Assembly: GCA_028717465.1 (NCBI GenBank)
Contig: JAQUNS010000009.1
Location: forward strand, 1-11,508
Direction: 5' to 3'
Origin: Candidatus Omnitrophota bacterium
GTDB taxonomy: Bacteria > Omnitrophota > Gorgyraeia > Kaelpiales > Kaelpiaceae
Length of the DNA stretch: 11,508 nucleotides
Below the pieces are notes generated by a model. It did no database searches, was not told where the DNA came from, and worked only from the letters and a program-made list of their open reading frames with translations. Made by a program: the position numbers and the translations under genes. Numbering within the stretch: the first letter of the stretch is position 1; every line of letters starts with the position of its first letter. This document shows, piece by piece, positions 1 to 5,892 of this stretch.

Positions 1-1467
1 AATCATTATGTCTTCTAAGTCTTTCTCCGCTATTCTGCCATGGCCGACAGCAACTTCGGCATAAGGAACAAGCTTCTTTATTTGATTAGCTACTCTTTCT
101 ATGCCGTTTATCCTGTTGTGGACAAAGAAAACCTGGCCGCCTCTGTCTAACTCCATTTTTATAGCCCGCTCGACTATTCTCTCGTCAAATTCGCAGAGAT
201 AGGTCTCTATAGGAAGCCTGTCCTCCGGAGGAGTATTTATGACAGACATATCCTTTATGCCTAAAAGAGACATATAAAGAGTCCTTGGAATAGGAGTTGC
301 CGATAGAGTTAAAACATCCACTACCTGGCGGTATTTTTTAAATTTCTCTTTTTGAATAACTCCGAATCTCTGCTCTTCATCTATAATTAAAATTCCTAAA
401 TCTTTAAATATAACATCGTCTGAAAGCAGCCTGTGGGTACCTATGATAATATCTACTTTACCCCGGCTTATATCTTTTATAATTTTATTCTGCTCGCTTT
501 CGGTCCTAAATCTCGACAACATCTCTACACAAACAGGAAATTTTCTTAACCTATCCAGAAACCTGCGGTAATGCTGCTCTGCCAACAGGGTCGTGGGCAC
601 CAGCATAGCAACCTGCTTATTATCCATAACAGCTTTAAACGCTGCCCGAAGGGCAACTTCGGTTTTACCGTAACCTACATCTCCGCATATAAGCCTGTCC
701 ATAGGGTAGCCGGACTCCATGTCCCTTACAACTTCTTCTATAGCTTTTTCCTGATCAGGAGTATCTTTAAACTGAAAACTTCTCTTCAGTTCCTGCTGCC
801 ATTCTGTATCAGGAGAAAAAGCATAACCGCATCTATCGGACCTTGCGGCTTGAATCTCAAGTAAATCCACAGCAAAGCTTCTTATGCCTTTTACTGCCCT
901 GTTTTTCGTTTTCTGCCATTCACGGCTTGCCAGTTTGCTTAACTTAGGAGCCCGGCCGGCAAAACCAGCATATCGCTGTAAAAGGTGGGCATCTTTTAGT
1001 GGAATATATAATTTATCCTTATCCTGATAACTGATTAGAAAGAAATCTTCCTTATCTATCTTCTTTATTCCGAGAAATCTTCCTATGCCATGGGCAACAT
1101 GAACAACATAGTCCCCTTTCTCTATATCCAGAAAATTACTGATCGGAAAAGACTCCAGATATACGCTTTCTCTGTCTGCAGTGCTATTTATCCTGGCAGG
1201 CAGAACTATCAACATCCCGTGTTCTTCCAAAACATCTCCTGTAACATAGTTATACGCTTTTATGGAGCGTACAATGTTATCATCCAGTTCTAAGCGCACA
1301 GGAAAATCGTAGCTGGAAGGATAAATAGTAATGCTGTTGCCCTTGATAGAGAATTCTGCCCGGGAGGTTATGCTCTCAGTTCTCTGATAACCCAGCTCTG
1401 TTAATCTTTTACTTAAAATATTGTATTGGACTTTTTCTCCTAAATATAATTTAAGTATTTCAAACAT
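1..1467 (-). CDS. mfd: Transcription-repair coupling factor Mfd, N-terminally short form (3' end outside window)
   Basis: An ATP-driven DNA translocase that removes stalled RNA polymerase and, in canonical form, recruits UvrA. The frame is open for 489 codons to the window edge. Residues about 15-85 resemble Mfd domain 1b (LGYQR, then a FSIKGNSITIYP stretch). The RNA-polymerase-interacting domain follows from about 115 (GDYVVHVAHGIGRFLGI). The SF2 translocase has Walker A GDVGYGKT at 262-269, GTHRLL, DEEQRFGV at 363 onward and SATPIPRT. In the usual ~1,150-residue protein Walker A lies near residue 630, so about 365 residues (domains 1a, 2 and 3) are missing. The ATG lies one base after the argS stop, with no clear Shine-Dalgarno, suggesting translational coupling. 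In this frame a TAA inside argS 37 codons upstream limits any longer start. The family is certain; the domain loss is read from the sequence. Confidence 0.93.
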   Translation of the reverse strand, partial: MFEILKLYLGEKVQYNILSKRLTELGYQRTESITSRAEFSIKGNSITIYPSSYDFPVRLELDDNIVRSIKAYNYVTGDVLEEHGMLIVLPARINSTADRESVYLESFPISNFLDIEKGDYVVHVAHGIGRFLGIKKIDKEDFFLISYQDKDKLYIPLKDAHLLQRYAGFAGRAPKLSKLASREWQKTKNRAVKGIRSFAVDLLEIQAARSDRCGYAFSPDTEWQQELKRSFQFKDTPDQEKAIEEVVRDMESGYPMDRLICGDVGYGKTEVALRAAFKAVMDNKQVAMLVPTTLLAEQHYRRFLDRLRKFPVCVEMLSRFRTESEQNKIIKDISRGKVDIIIGTHRLLSDDVIFKDLGILIIDEEQRFGVIQKEKFKKYRQVVDVLTLSATPIPRTLYMSLLGIKDMSVINTPPEDRLPIETYLCEFDERIVERAIKMELDRGGQVFFVHNRINGIERVANQIKKLVPYAEVAVGHGRIAEKDLEDIMI

Positions 1468-1468
1468 G

Positions 1469-3124
1469 CTACATATTATCAGGAGCAGAGATACCAAGCA
1501 GAGATAAGCCGTCTTTAAATATAAGCCCGGCTGCCTGGCACAGATACAAGCGCGCTTGCGATAGAGAGAGGTCTTCGGTTATAACCCTATGTTTATTATA
1601 AAAACCATGAAATTTCTGGGCTAACTCATGCAGATAAGAGGCTACCAGAGACGGCTCCATAGTAAGAGCAGATATTCTAATAATCCTTTTAAACTGCATC
1701 ATAGACCTAAGCAGATCTTTTTCGTCTTTATCTTTTAGATTGCTCAAAATTTCAGCATCAGGCACATCTTGCAACTTTAAGCCTTTTTGCAAGCTGTGGC
1801 TTAGCATGCTGGATATTCTGGCATGGGCATATTGTATATAGTAGACAGGGTTTTCCGGTGTCTGTTTTTTAGCAAGCTCTAAATCAAAATCAAGATGGCT
1901 GTCTAGTTTTCTACTCAGCAAAAAATATAAAGCTGCATCTTTACCTATCTCTGATACAACTTCATCTAAAGTTATAGTCTCGCCCTTTCTGGTAGATAGC
2001 TTGAGGAGCTGGCCTGCCCTGTATAGAGTCGCCAGCTGCACTATGAGTATCTTAAGCCTGTTCCTCTCATAGCCAAGAGCCTCCACCGCAGACATCACCC
2101 GCTCTATGTAGCCGTGATGATCAGGCCCCCAGATATCTATGCACAGGCCATAATCTCTACAATACTTATTTTCATGGTACACGATATCGGCTGCAAAATA
2201 GGTATATTCGCCGTCATTCTTCTGAATGACCCTATCCTGGTCGTCTCCGAAAAGAGAAGACTTAAACCAAAGCGCGCCGTCTTTATCGTATATCAAACCT
2301 TTATCTTTAAAACGAGCCGCCATTTGGCTTATCTTATCCTTGGAAGCAACATCTTTTTGAGAAATCCAAAGATCAAAATCCACGCCAAAATCGGATAAAG
2401 ATTTTTTTATGCCAGTTAAAATATGCTCTACCGCATATTCGCTGAAATAGTATTTGTCTTTACCCTTTAATGCATCAAGGCTTAACTTGCCGCTTGCGAT
2501 AATTTGCCTGGCTAAATCTATCAAATAATCGCCTTGATAGCCGTTCTCGGGTATCTTTGTATTTTCGCCTAGCAACTGGAAACACCTCCCCCGCAAAGAC
2601 TCCCCCAAAAGAACAATTTGATTCCCTTCGTCATTTATATAATATTCCTTAATTACTTTATAGCCGCAAACTTTAAGTATCCTAGCCAAAGAAGCCCCTA
2701 TAGCAGCCTGCCTTCCGTGAGCAATGGACAGCGGGCCGGTAGGATTAGCAGAGACAAATTCAATAAGCACTTTCTCTCCATCGCCGGCAGAGATTGAAAA
2801 ATAATCTTCCCTTTCTTTTAGCAGATCGGCTAGAAATGAGTTAAGGTAACAACTGGAAAAATAAAAATTTATAAAGCCCGGCTCAGCCAGCTCTATCTTT
2901 TCAAAAATATCGCTAAAGTCAGAACAAAGCTTTGAAATGATATCAGAGGCAACATCTTGAGGTTTTTTGCCAAGACAACTTGAGAGTTTAAGTGCGATAT
3001 TAGAGGAAAGGTCGCCATAGCTCTGAGCGCGGGGTGTACTTATCTCTACACTTATGCCTCCAAAACCTAAATCTTCTGCTATCTTTTTAAGATAGCTAAT
3101 CAGTCTTTCTTCGATATCAATCAT
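1469..3124 (-). CDS. argS: Arginyl-tRNA synthetase
   Basis: Cytoplasmic class I aminoacyl-tRNA synthetase that charges tRNA-Arg. At 551 residues it is a normal length for bacterial ArgRS. Residues about 4-90 are the ArgRS-specific N-terminal domain (GDLSSNIAL). The HIGH-equivalent is SANPTGPLSIAHG at 125-137. DHHGYI (335-340) and the KMSK-equivalent KLSTRKG (375-381) complete the active site. The DALR anticodon-binding domain runs from about YYIQYAHARISSM (428) to the typical GISAPDNM end. The start is 14 nt after the rsfS stop. An AAGG overlapping that stop is a weak, distant ribosome binding site, so coupling with rsfS is likely. It shares a unit with rsfS upstream and mfd downstream. Nothing looks broken. 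Confidence 0.97.
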   Translation of the reverse strand: MIDIEERLISYLKKIAEDLGFGGISVEISTPRAQSYGDLSSNIALKLSSCLGKKPQDVASDIISKLCSDFSDIFEKIELAEPGFINFYFSSCYLNSFLADLLKEREDYFSISAGDGEKVLIEFVSANPTGPLSIAHGRQAAIGASLARILKVCGYKVIKEYYINDEGNQIVLLGESLRGRCFQLLGENTKIPENGYQGDYLIDLARQIIASGKLSLDALKGKDKYYFSEYAVEHILTGIKKSLSDFGVDFDLWISQKDVASKDKISQMAARFKDKGLIYDKDGALWFKSSLFGDDQDRVIQKNDGEYTYFAADIVYHENKYCRDYGLCIDIWGPDHHGYIERVMSAVEALGYERNRLKILIVQLATLYRAGQLLKLSTRKGETITLDEVVSEIGKDAALYFLLSRKLDSHLDFDLELAKKQTPENPVYYIQYAHARISSMLSHSLQKGLKLQDVPDAEILSNLKDKDEKDLLRSMMQFKRIIRISALTMEPSLVASYLHELAQKFHGFYNKHRVITEDLSLSQARLYLCQAAGLIFKDGLSLLGISAPDNM

Positions 3125-3138
3125 AAAAAAATTTTACC

Positions 3139-3474
3139 TTAAGAATATACCGGAACATCGCGCCACAATCTCTCCAGTTCGTAAAATCCTCTTAATTCTT
3201 CTATAAACACATGGACAACTACATCTCCGCAGTCAAGTAATACCCAGCTGCTGTTTTCGTATCCTTCGCTATGCCAGATCTTGATTTCTTTCTTCTTGCC
3301 AGAGGACGCTATATAGTCAGCTATGGTTTTGACCTGGCGGCTGGAATCGGCACTGCATATAACAAAAAAATCAGCAAAACTTATTGCCTGTCTCATATCC
3401 ATAATCACAGTATGAAAACCGCTCTTCTCCCGGATAAGGCCGGCAATAAGTTTTGCTTTATGAAAAGAATCCAC
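3139..3474 (-). CDS. rsfS: Ribosomal silencing factor RsfS (Iojap/YbeB family)
   Basis: RsfS binds ribosomal protein uL14 on the large subunit and blocks subunit joining during starvation; this role is known from the family. The 111-residue protein is of normal length. It shows the family signature: ADFFVICSADSSRQVKTIAD around residues 34-53, HSEGYENSSWVLLDCGDVVVH, then the R-FYELERLW end. The start codon is GTG at 3474-3472. An in-frame TAA two codons upstream fixes this start, although no good Shine-Dalgarno is visible. The stop of the DUF5679 gene lies 18 nt upstream and argS begins 14 nt downstream, so all three are probably co-transcribed. Confidence 0.96.
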   Translation of the reverse strand: MDSFHKAKLIAGLIREKSGFHTVIMDMRQAISFADFFVICSADSSRQVKTIADYIASSGKKKEIKIWHSEGYENSSWVLLDCGDVVVHVFIEELRGFYELERLWRDVPVYS

Positions 3475-3492
3475 TACTTAAAACTTTTTATG

Positions 3493-3636
3493 CTATTTAG
3501 AACCCAGGATACGAAACAGAGAGGTCCCGCAAACCGGGCATTTACCTTTTAACGCTTTACGTCCGTTTTTAAGCGTCACGTCTTGTGTGTCCTGCATCTC
3601 TTTCTTCGCCTTGCACTTTACGCAGTATGCTTCCAT
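3493..3636 (-). CDS. Small zinc-ribbon protein, DUF5679-type
   Basis: A 47-codon gene on the minus strand, ending in TAG. It begins MEAYCVKCKAKKEM and ends with KGKCPVCGTSLFRILGSK. Two CxxC pairs (CVKC near residue 5 and CPVC near residue 33) should hold one zinc ion as a zinc ribbon. The spacing and the wording around the cysteines match the small DUF5679 family as I remember it, whose function is unknown. A strong Shine-Dalgarno, GAGGAGG, sits 7 nt before the ATG, which supports a real gene despite its size. It heads the rsfS-argS-mfd unit. A nucleic-acid-binding role is only an inference from the zinc ribbon. Confidence 0.88.
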   Translation of the reverse strand: MEAYCVKCKAKKEMQDTQDVTLKNGRKALKGKCPVCGTSLFRILGSK

Positions 3637-3674
3637 CTGTATGCCTCCTCTTTTAAAGAGTTATAACCACGTTT

Positions 3675-3704
3675 ATTTTAGCACACGGTTATCAATACAA
3701 GCAA
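3675..3704 (-). promoter_or_regulatory. Possible promoter for the DUF5679-rsfS-argS-mfd unit
   Basis: On the minus strand TTGCTT (3704-3699) is followed after 18 bp by TAAAAT (3680-3675), which would start RNA about 32 nt before the ATG at 3636. The -35 box is poor. A dyad ATAACC/GGTTAT (3663-3668 and 3687-3692, gap 18) straddles the -10 box and could be an operator. Read-through from the tRNA-Pro promoter is an alternative. Confidence 0.35.
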
Positions 3705-3717
3705 CTTATTTAATCGC

Positions 3718-3850
3718 AATCGGGGCGGGGAGACTTGAACTCCCGACCTTCCGCCACACATCATGGCGGACGCGCTAGCCAAACTCATATTAACTTTATA
3801 GCATATTAAATTTATTAATCGGGGCGGGGAGACTTGAACTCCCGACCTTC
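3718..3850. repeat. Direct repeat pair from tRNA-Pro (34 bp, offset 99 bp)
   Basis: Bases 3718-3751 and 3817-3850 are identical over 34 bp. A second identical 17-bp block lies at 3769-3785 and 3864-3880. Its offset is 95 rather than 99 bp because the remnant's anticodon arm is 4 nt longer. The 34-bp copies end 2-3 bp outside the tRNA 3' end. Confidence 0.95.
3720..3785 (-). pseudogene. tRNA-Pro remnant (defective partial duplicate)
   Basis: This stretch repeats the adjacent tRNA-Pro. A 34-bp block (T arm, 3' acceptor strand and discriminator) is identical, as is a 17-bp block from the D loop to the start of the anticodon arm. The 5' acceptor strand CGGGGCG and the 5' D stem are absent, so the conserved 3' CGCCCCG has no partner. 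The anticodon arm is replaced by a 21-nt hairpin: a 7-bp stem TCCGCCA/TGGCGGA around the loop TGATGTG, which lacks U33. It cannot fold as a working tRNA. Either a decayed tandem duplicate or a leftover tRNA attachment site is possible. Confidence 0.8.
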
Positions 3851-3893
3851 TGAACCCCATTCAGACGCGCTAGCCAAACTGCGCTACGCCCCG
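3819..3893 (-). tRNA. tRNA-Pro (anticodon GGG)
   Basis: A 75-nt cloverleaf folds by eye. The acceptor is CGGGGCG/CGCCCCG with discriminator A. The D arm is GCGC/GCGC with a 10-nt loop containing GG. The anticodon stem TCTGA/TCAGA encloses the loop ATGGGGT, giving anticodon GGG. The variable loop is AGGTC, and the T arm is GGGAG/CTCCC around TTCAAGT. CCA is not encoded (the next bases are TTA), so it must be added after transcription. A sigma70-like promoter lies just upstream, and a defective copy lies 33 bp downstream. Confidence 0.96.
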
Positions 3894-3905
3894 GATTGAG
3901 ATAGT

Positions 3906-3934
3906 ATATTAACAATGAGATCGGGATTGGTCAA
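3906..3934 (-). promoter_or_regulatory. Promoter of tRNA-Pro
   Basis: The minus strand shows TTGACC (3934-3929), a 17-bp spacer and TAATAT (3911-3906). Initiation about 7 nt downstream would fall near 3899, only some 6 nt before the tRNA 5' end. The hexamers, spacing and position all agree. Confidence 0.75.
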
Positions 3935-4199
3935 ATAATTAGTTATTTACTCCTAGCTCATGGCAGATGGCTTAAAATAAAACGCCTGACACTGCCAATA
4001 GCCGCCTCTCCCCAAAACTATAAAAACCGTAAACTTAAGTTACCAAGCAAAGGTAAAACTAATGCAGACTGAGCGGTGGGGTAAATGGCCATTGGTTACA
4101 GCTCCTGTCCCAATTTAGTATAGACTGGATGGCAGATTGCTATATAATTAGAAATAGGTTTTATCCCTATGTTTAGACATCTTCGTTAAAGGCTGGCCT
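3935..4199. other. Gene-free region between tRNA-Pro and the small membrane gene
   Basis: I see no convincing reading frame on either strand here. A candidate folded stretch lies at about 4020-4105: a palindrome AACTTAAGTT (4032-4041), then TTACC/GGTAA pairing around AAGCAAA, then CTAA and TTGGTTACAG. It loosely recalls the order of conserved segments in class I c-di-GMP riboswitches, but several key elements are missing. A possible plus-strand promoter, TAGACT (4121-4126), 16 bp, TATAAT (4143-4148), follows it. Nothing else is recognisable. Confidence 0.4.
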
Positions 4200-4205
4200 T
4201 ATAAT
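4200..4205 (+). promoter_or_regulatory. Possible -10 box upstream of the small membrane gene
   Basis: A perfect TATAAT lies 39 bp before the ATG at 4245. The best -35 candidate, TAGACA at 4174-4179, is 20 bp away, which is long. Initiation here would give a leader of about 33 nt. Confidence 0.35.
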
Positions 4206-4244
4206 AAACAAGCTGGTGTTTGTTGATATTGTGAGAAAAGAGCT

Positions 4245-4430
4245 ATGAAGAAGATACAGAAAATTGGATTTATAATGCTTCCCTCCACCTTCATTTTAGT
4301 AGGTCTTATATGCCTAACTGCAGGGCTTATAGCAAAAGACAGGACTTTGAAGATAATGGGCGCTACCTGGCTGCCTATGGGGACAATTGTCCTGCTCTTT
4401 ATAATACGCGCTCTCAAAAAAGAAAAATAG
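4245..4430 (+). CDS. Hypothetical small membrane protein with two predicted helices
   Basis: A 61-residue protein I do not recognise. It starts with a basic MKKIQKIG segment. Two hydrophobic stretches follow: about residues 9-29 (FIMLPSTFILVGLICLTAGL) and 39-54 (GATWLPMGTIVLLFII). They are separated by the short charged turn AKDRTLK, and the tail RALKKEK is basic. The positive ends suggest a hairpin with both termini in the cytoplasm. A purine-rich AGAAAAGAG precedes the ATG, and a TATAAT lies 39 bp upstream. It is the only plus-strand gene I accept here and is convergent with gpsA. The membrane-type composition favours a real gene, but a chance frame is possible. Confidence 0.5.
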   Translation: MKKIQKIGFIMLPSTFILVGLICLTAGLIAKDRTLKIMGATWLPMGTIVLLFIIRALKKEK

Positions 4431-4501
4431 CAAATTAGCTGTTCGTAACTGCCCGGAAAAGATAAAACACATTTCTATGCCCAGCTGAATTATTTGAATA
4501 A

Positions 4502-4528
4502 CCGTGTCAACCTACACGGTTGACACGG
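4502..4528. terminator. Perfect inverted repeat between convergent genes, possible terminator
   Basis: An 11-bp perfect stem CCGTGTCAACC/GGTTGACACGG encloses a 5-nt loop. It starts 14 bp past the gpsA stop and 72 bp past the small plus-strand gene. Neither strand has a strong U tract; the minus side runs TTATTCAAATAATT and the plus side has none. A terminator for gpsA is the simplest reading. A protein-binding palindrome is the alternative. Confidence 0.5.
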
Positions 4529-4541
4529 CTTAAGAGGGTGG

Positions 4542-5534
4542 TTAGAGTTTTTCAGGTTTTGCTTCTCTGGACATTAAGTCGCAGACAGCCTGATAGGGCG
4601 GCTTATTGCAGTAAAGAACCTGATAAACCTGCTCTGTTATCGGCATATCTATATTGTTATTTTTAGAGAATTCATAGACAGCCTTAGCGGTATAGAAACC
4701 TTCGGCTATAGTATTTTTGCTCTTTAAAATAGAGTCTATTTTTTTGCCTCTGCCTATCTCTTCACCCAGAGTCCTGTTCCTGCTTTTGGGGCTGAAAGAT
4801 GTGGTAATCATATCTCCTAATCCGCTCAAACCAAATAACGTCTCAGCACAAGCGCCCATAATCTTGCCAAATCTGGCCATCTCTGCCAGGCCGCGGGATA
4901 AAAGAGCCGCCTTGGTATTGGCTCCGAATCCAAGCCCATCGCATACGCCGGCGGCTATAGCAATAATATTCTTTAGAGCGCCGCCTAGCTCAACTCCTAT
5001 GACATCTTTAGAAGTATAGACCCTAAAATAAGAACTTAGGAATAAATCCTGCACCGCTTGAGCAATACCTTCATGTTCTGATGCCGCAACAACGCTGGAA
5101 GGAATCTTATTGGCAACTTCATAGGCTATGGCAGGACCTGAGAGAACCGCCAGATTTAATACCGATAATTCTTCTGTTATCAGCTCAGAGGCCCTTTTAA
5201 AACCATTTTGCTCTATGCCCTTTGTTAAACTGATAAATACGCAATTACGATCAAAACCATCTATCTCTTTTATAACGCTTTTTATATATATAGACGGCAC
5301 TGCTATAATTATAAAATCTTTGCCTAAAAGAGCTTCTTTTAAATCAGAAGTAACCTCTATGTCAAGAGGTAATTGAAAACCGGGAAAGAATTTTTCGTTC
5401 TCTCTTTTGCTGTGCAAGATTTTGGCATACTCTTTGTCGTGGCTCCAGAGACTGACCTGGTGCCCTTTTTCCTGCAGCAACATAGAGACTGTTGTACCCC
5501 AGCCGCCGTCACCTAAAACACATATTTTTTCCAT
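4542..5534 (-). CDS. gpsA: Glycerol-3-phosphate dehydrogenase [NAD(P)+]
   Basis: Cytoplasmic enzyme that reduces dihydroxyacetone phosphate to sn-glycerol-3-phosphate, the backbone of phospholipids. At 330 residues it has the usual length. The N-terminal Rossmann fold has the dinucleotide loop LGDGGWGTT (7-15), where most family members have GAGxWGT. Next come SLTKGIE (102-108), LSGPAIAYEV (131-140) and VELGGALKN (181-189) with the catalytic lysine K188. Then come DGLGFGAN, GLSGLGDM (235-242) and SRNR (251-254), which bind the substrate. The start lies 34 nt after the upstream 107-residue gene with no clear Shine-Dalgarno. It is probably the last gene of the secretin operon and is followed by an inverted repeat. 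Confidence 0.97.
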   Translation of the reverse strand: MEKICVLGDGGWGTTVSMLLQEKGHQVSLWSHDKEYAKILHSKRENEKFFPGFQLPLDIEVTSDLKEALLGKDFIIIAVPSIYIKSVIKEIDGFDRNCVFISLTKGIEQNGFKRASELITEELSVLNLAVLSGPAIAYEVANKIPSSVVAASEHEGIAQAVQDLFLSSYFRVYTSKDVIGVELGGALKNIIAIAAGVCDGLGFGANTKAALLSRGLAEMARFGKIMGACAETLFGLSGLGDMITTSFSPKSRNRTLGEEIGRGKKIDSILKSKNTIAEGFYTAKAVYEFSKNNNIDMPITEQVYQVLYCNKPPYQAVCDLMSREAKPEKL

Positions 5535-5568
5535 CTATAGCGAAATTTGATTTTGATATTTGATGTCG

Positions 5569-5892
5569 TTAAAATGCCCCTTCTCTGTCAATCTTAGAAG
5601 AAGGCAGTGGAGCTTCTCTGGTGATTTTTTTATTCAATAACTCATACTTGGAGCCGCTGACAATGAACTCCAAGAACCTGATGCTTCCAAAGGGCACAAA
5701 AAGAAGTTTGGTCTCATCATCAATCGGCTTTTCGACCATTTTATCCTCTTCTAAAACTTTCATGAAGATCCTTCCGGTTATTAACAGGCCCTGCTCGGCT
5801 TCATCTATCACACTGCCCCTCATTACAATGACAGGGTCGTCTTTAAAATTTTTATCCAGCACTACGCGGACTTTGCTCTCTTTAAAATTCAT
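5569..5892 (-). CDS. Unknown 107-residue protein, predicted small beta fold
   Basis: I do not recognise this protein. It has no signal peptide, membrane segment or cysteine. Short beta-like strands dominate: KVRVVL, PVIVMRGSVID, GLLITGRIFMKV, KLLFVPFGSIRFLEFIV. The alternation and the FVPFGSIRFLEFI strand recall small barrel (Sm- or PilZ-like) folds, but I see no PilZ RxxxR motif and no Hfq motif, so this is only an impression. The ATG overlaps the stop of the TPR gene as ATGA, so translation is coupled to it. gpsA follows after 34 nt. Its place in the operon suggests a role linked to the secretin/TPR proteins, though that is inference. Confidence 0.8.
   Translation of the reverse strand: MNFKESKVRVVLDKNFKDDPVIVMRGSVIDEAEQGLLITGRIFMKVLEEDKMVEKPIDDETKLLFVPFGSIRFLEFIVSGSKYELLNKKITREAPLPSSKIDREGAF

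Noticed and set aside
3678..3860. Minus-strand reading frame of 60 codons with repeated GVQVSPPR segments
   Set aside because: It is a translation of the tRNA-Pro gene and its remnant, a common false frame over tRNAs.
3720..3893. Flanking repeats of an integrated element at a tRNA gene
   Set aside because: The copies are only 99 bp apart with no integrase or cargo between them, so at most a scar remains; no element is present in the window.
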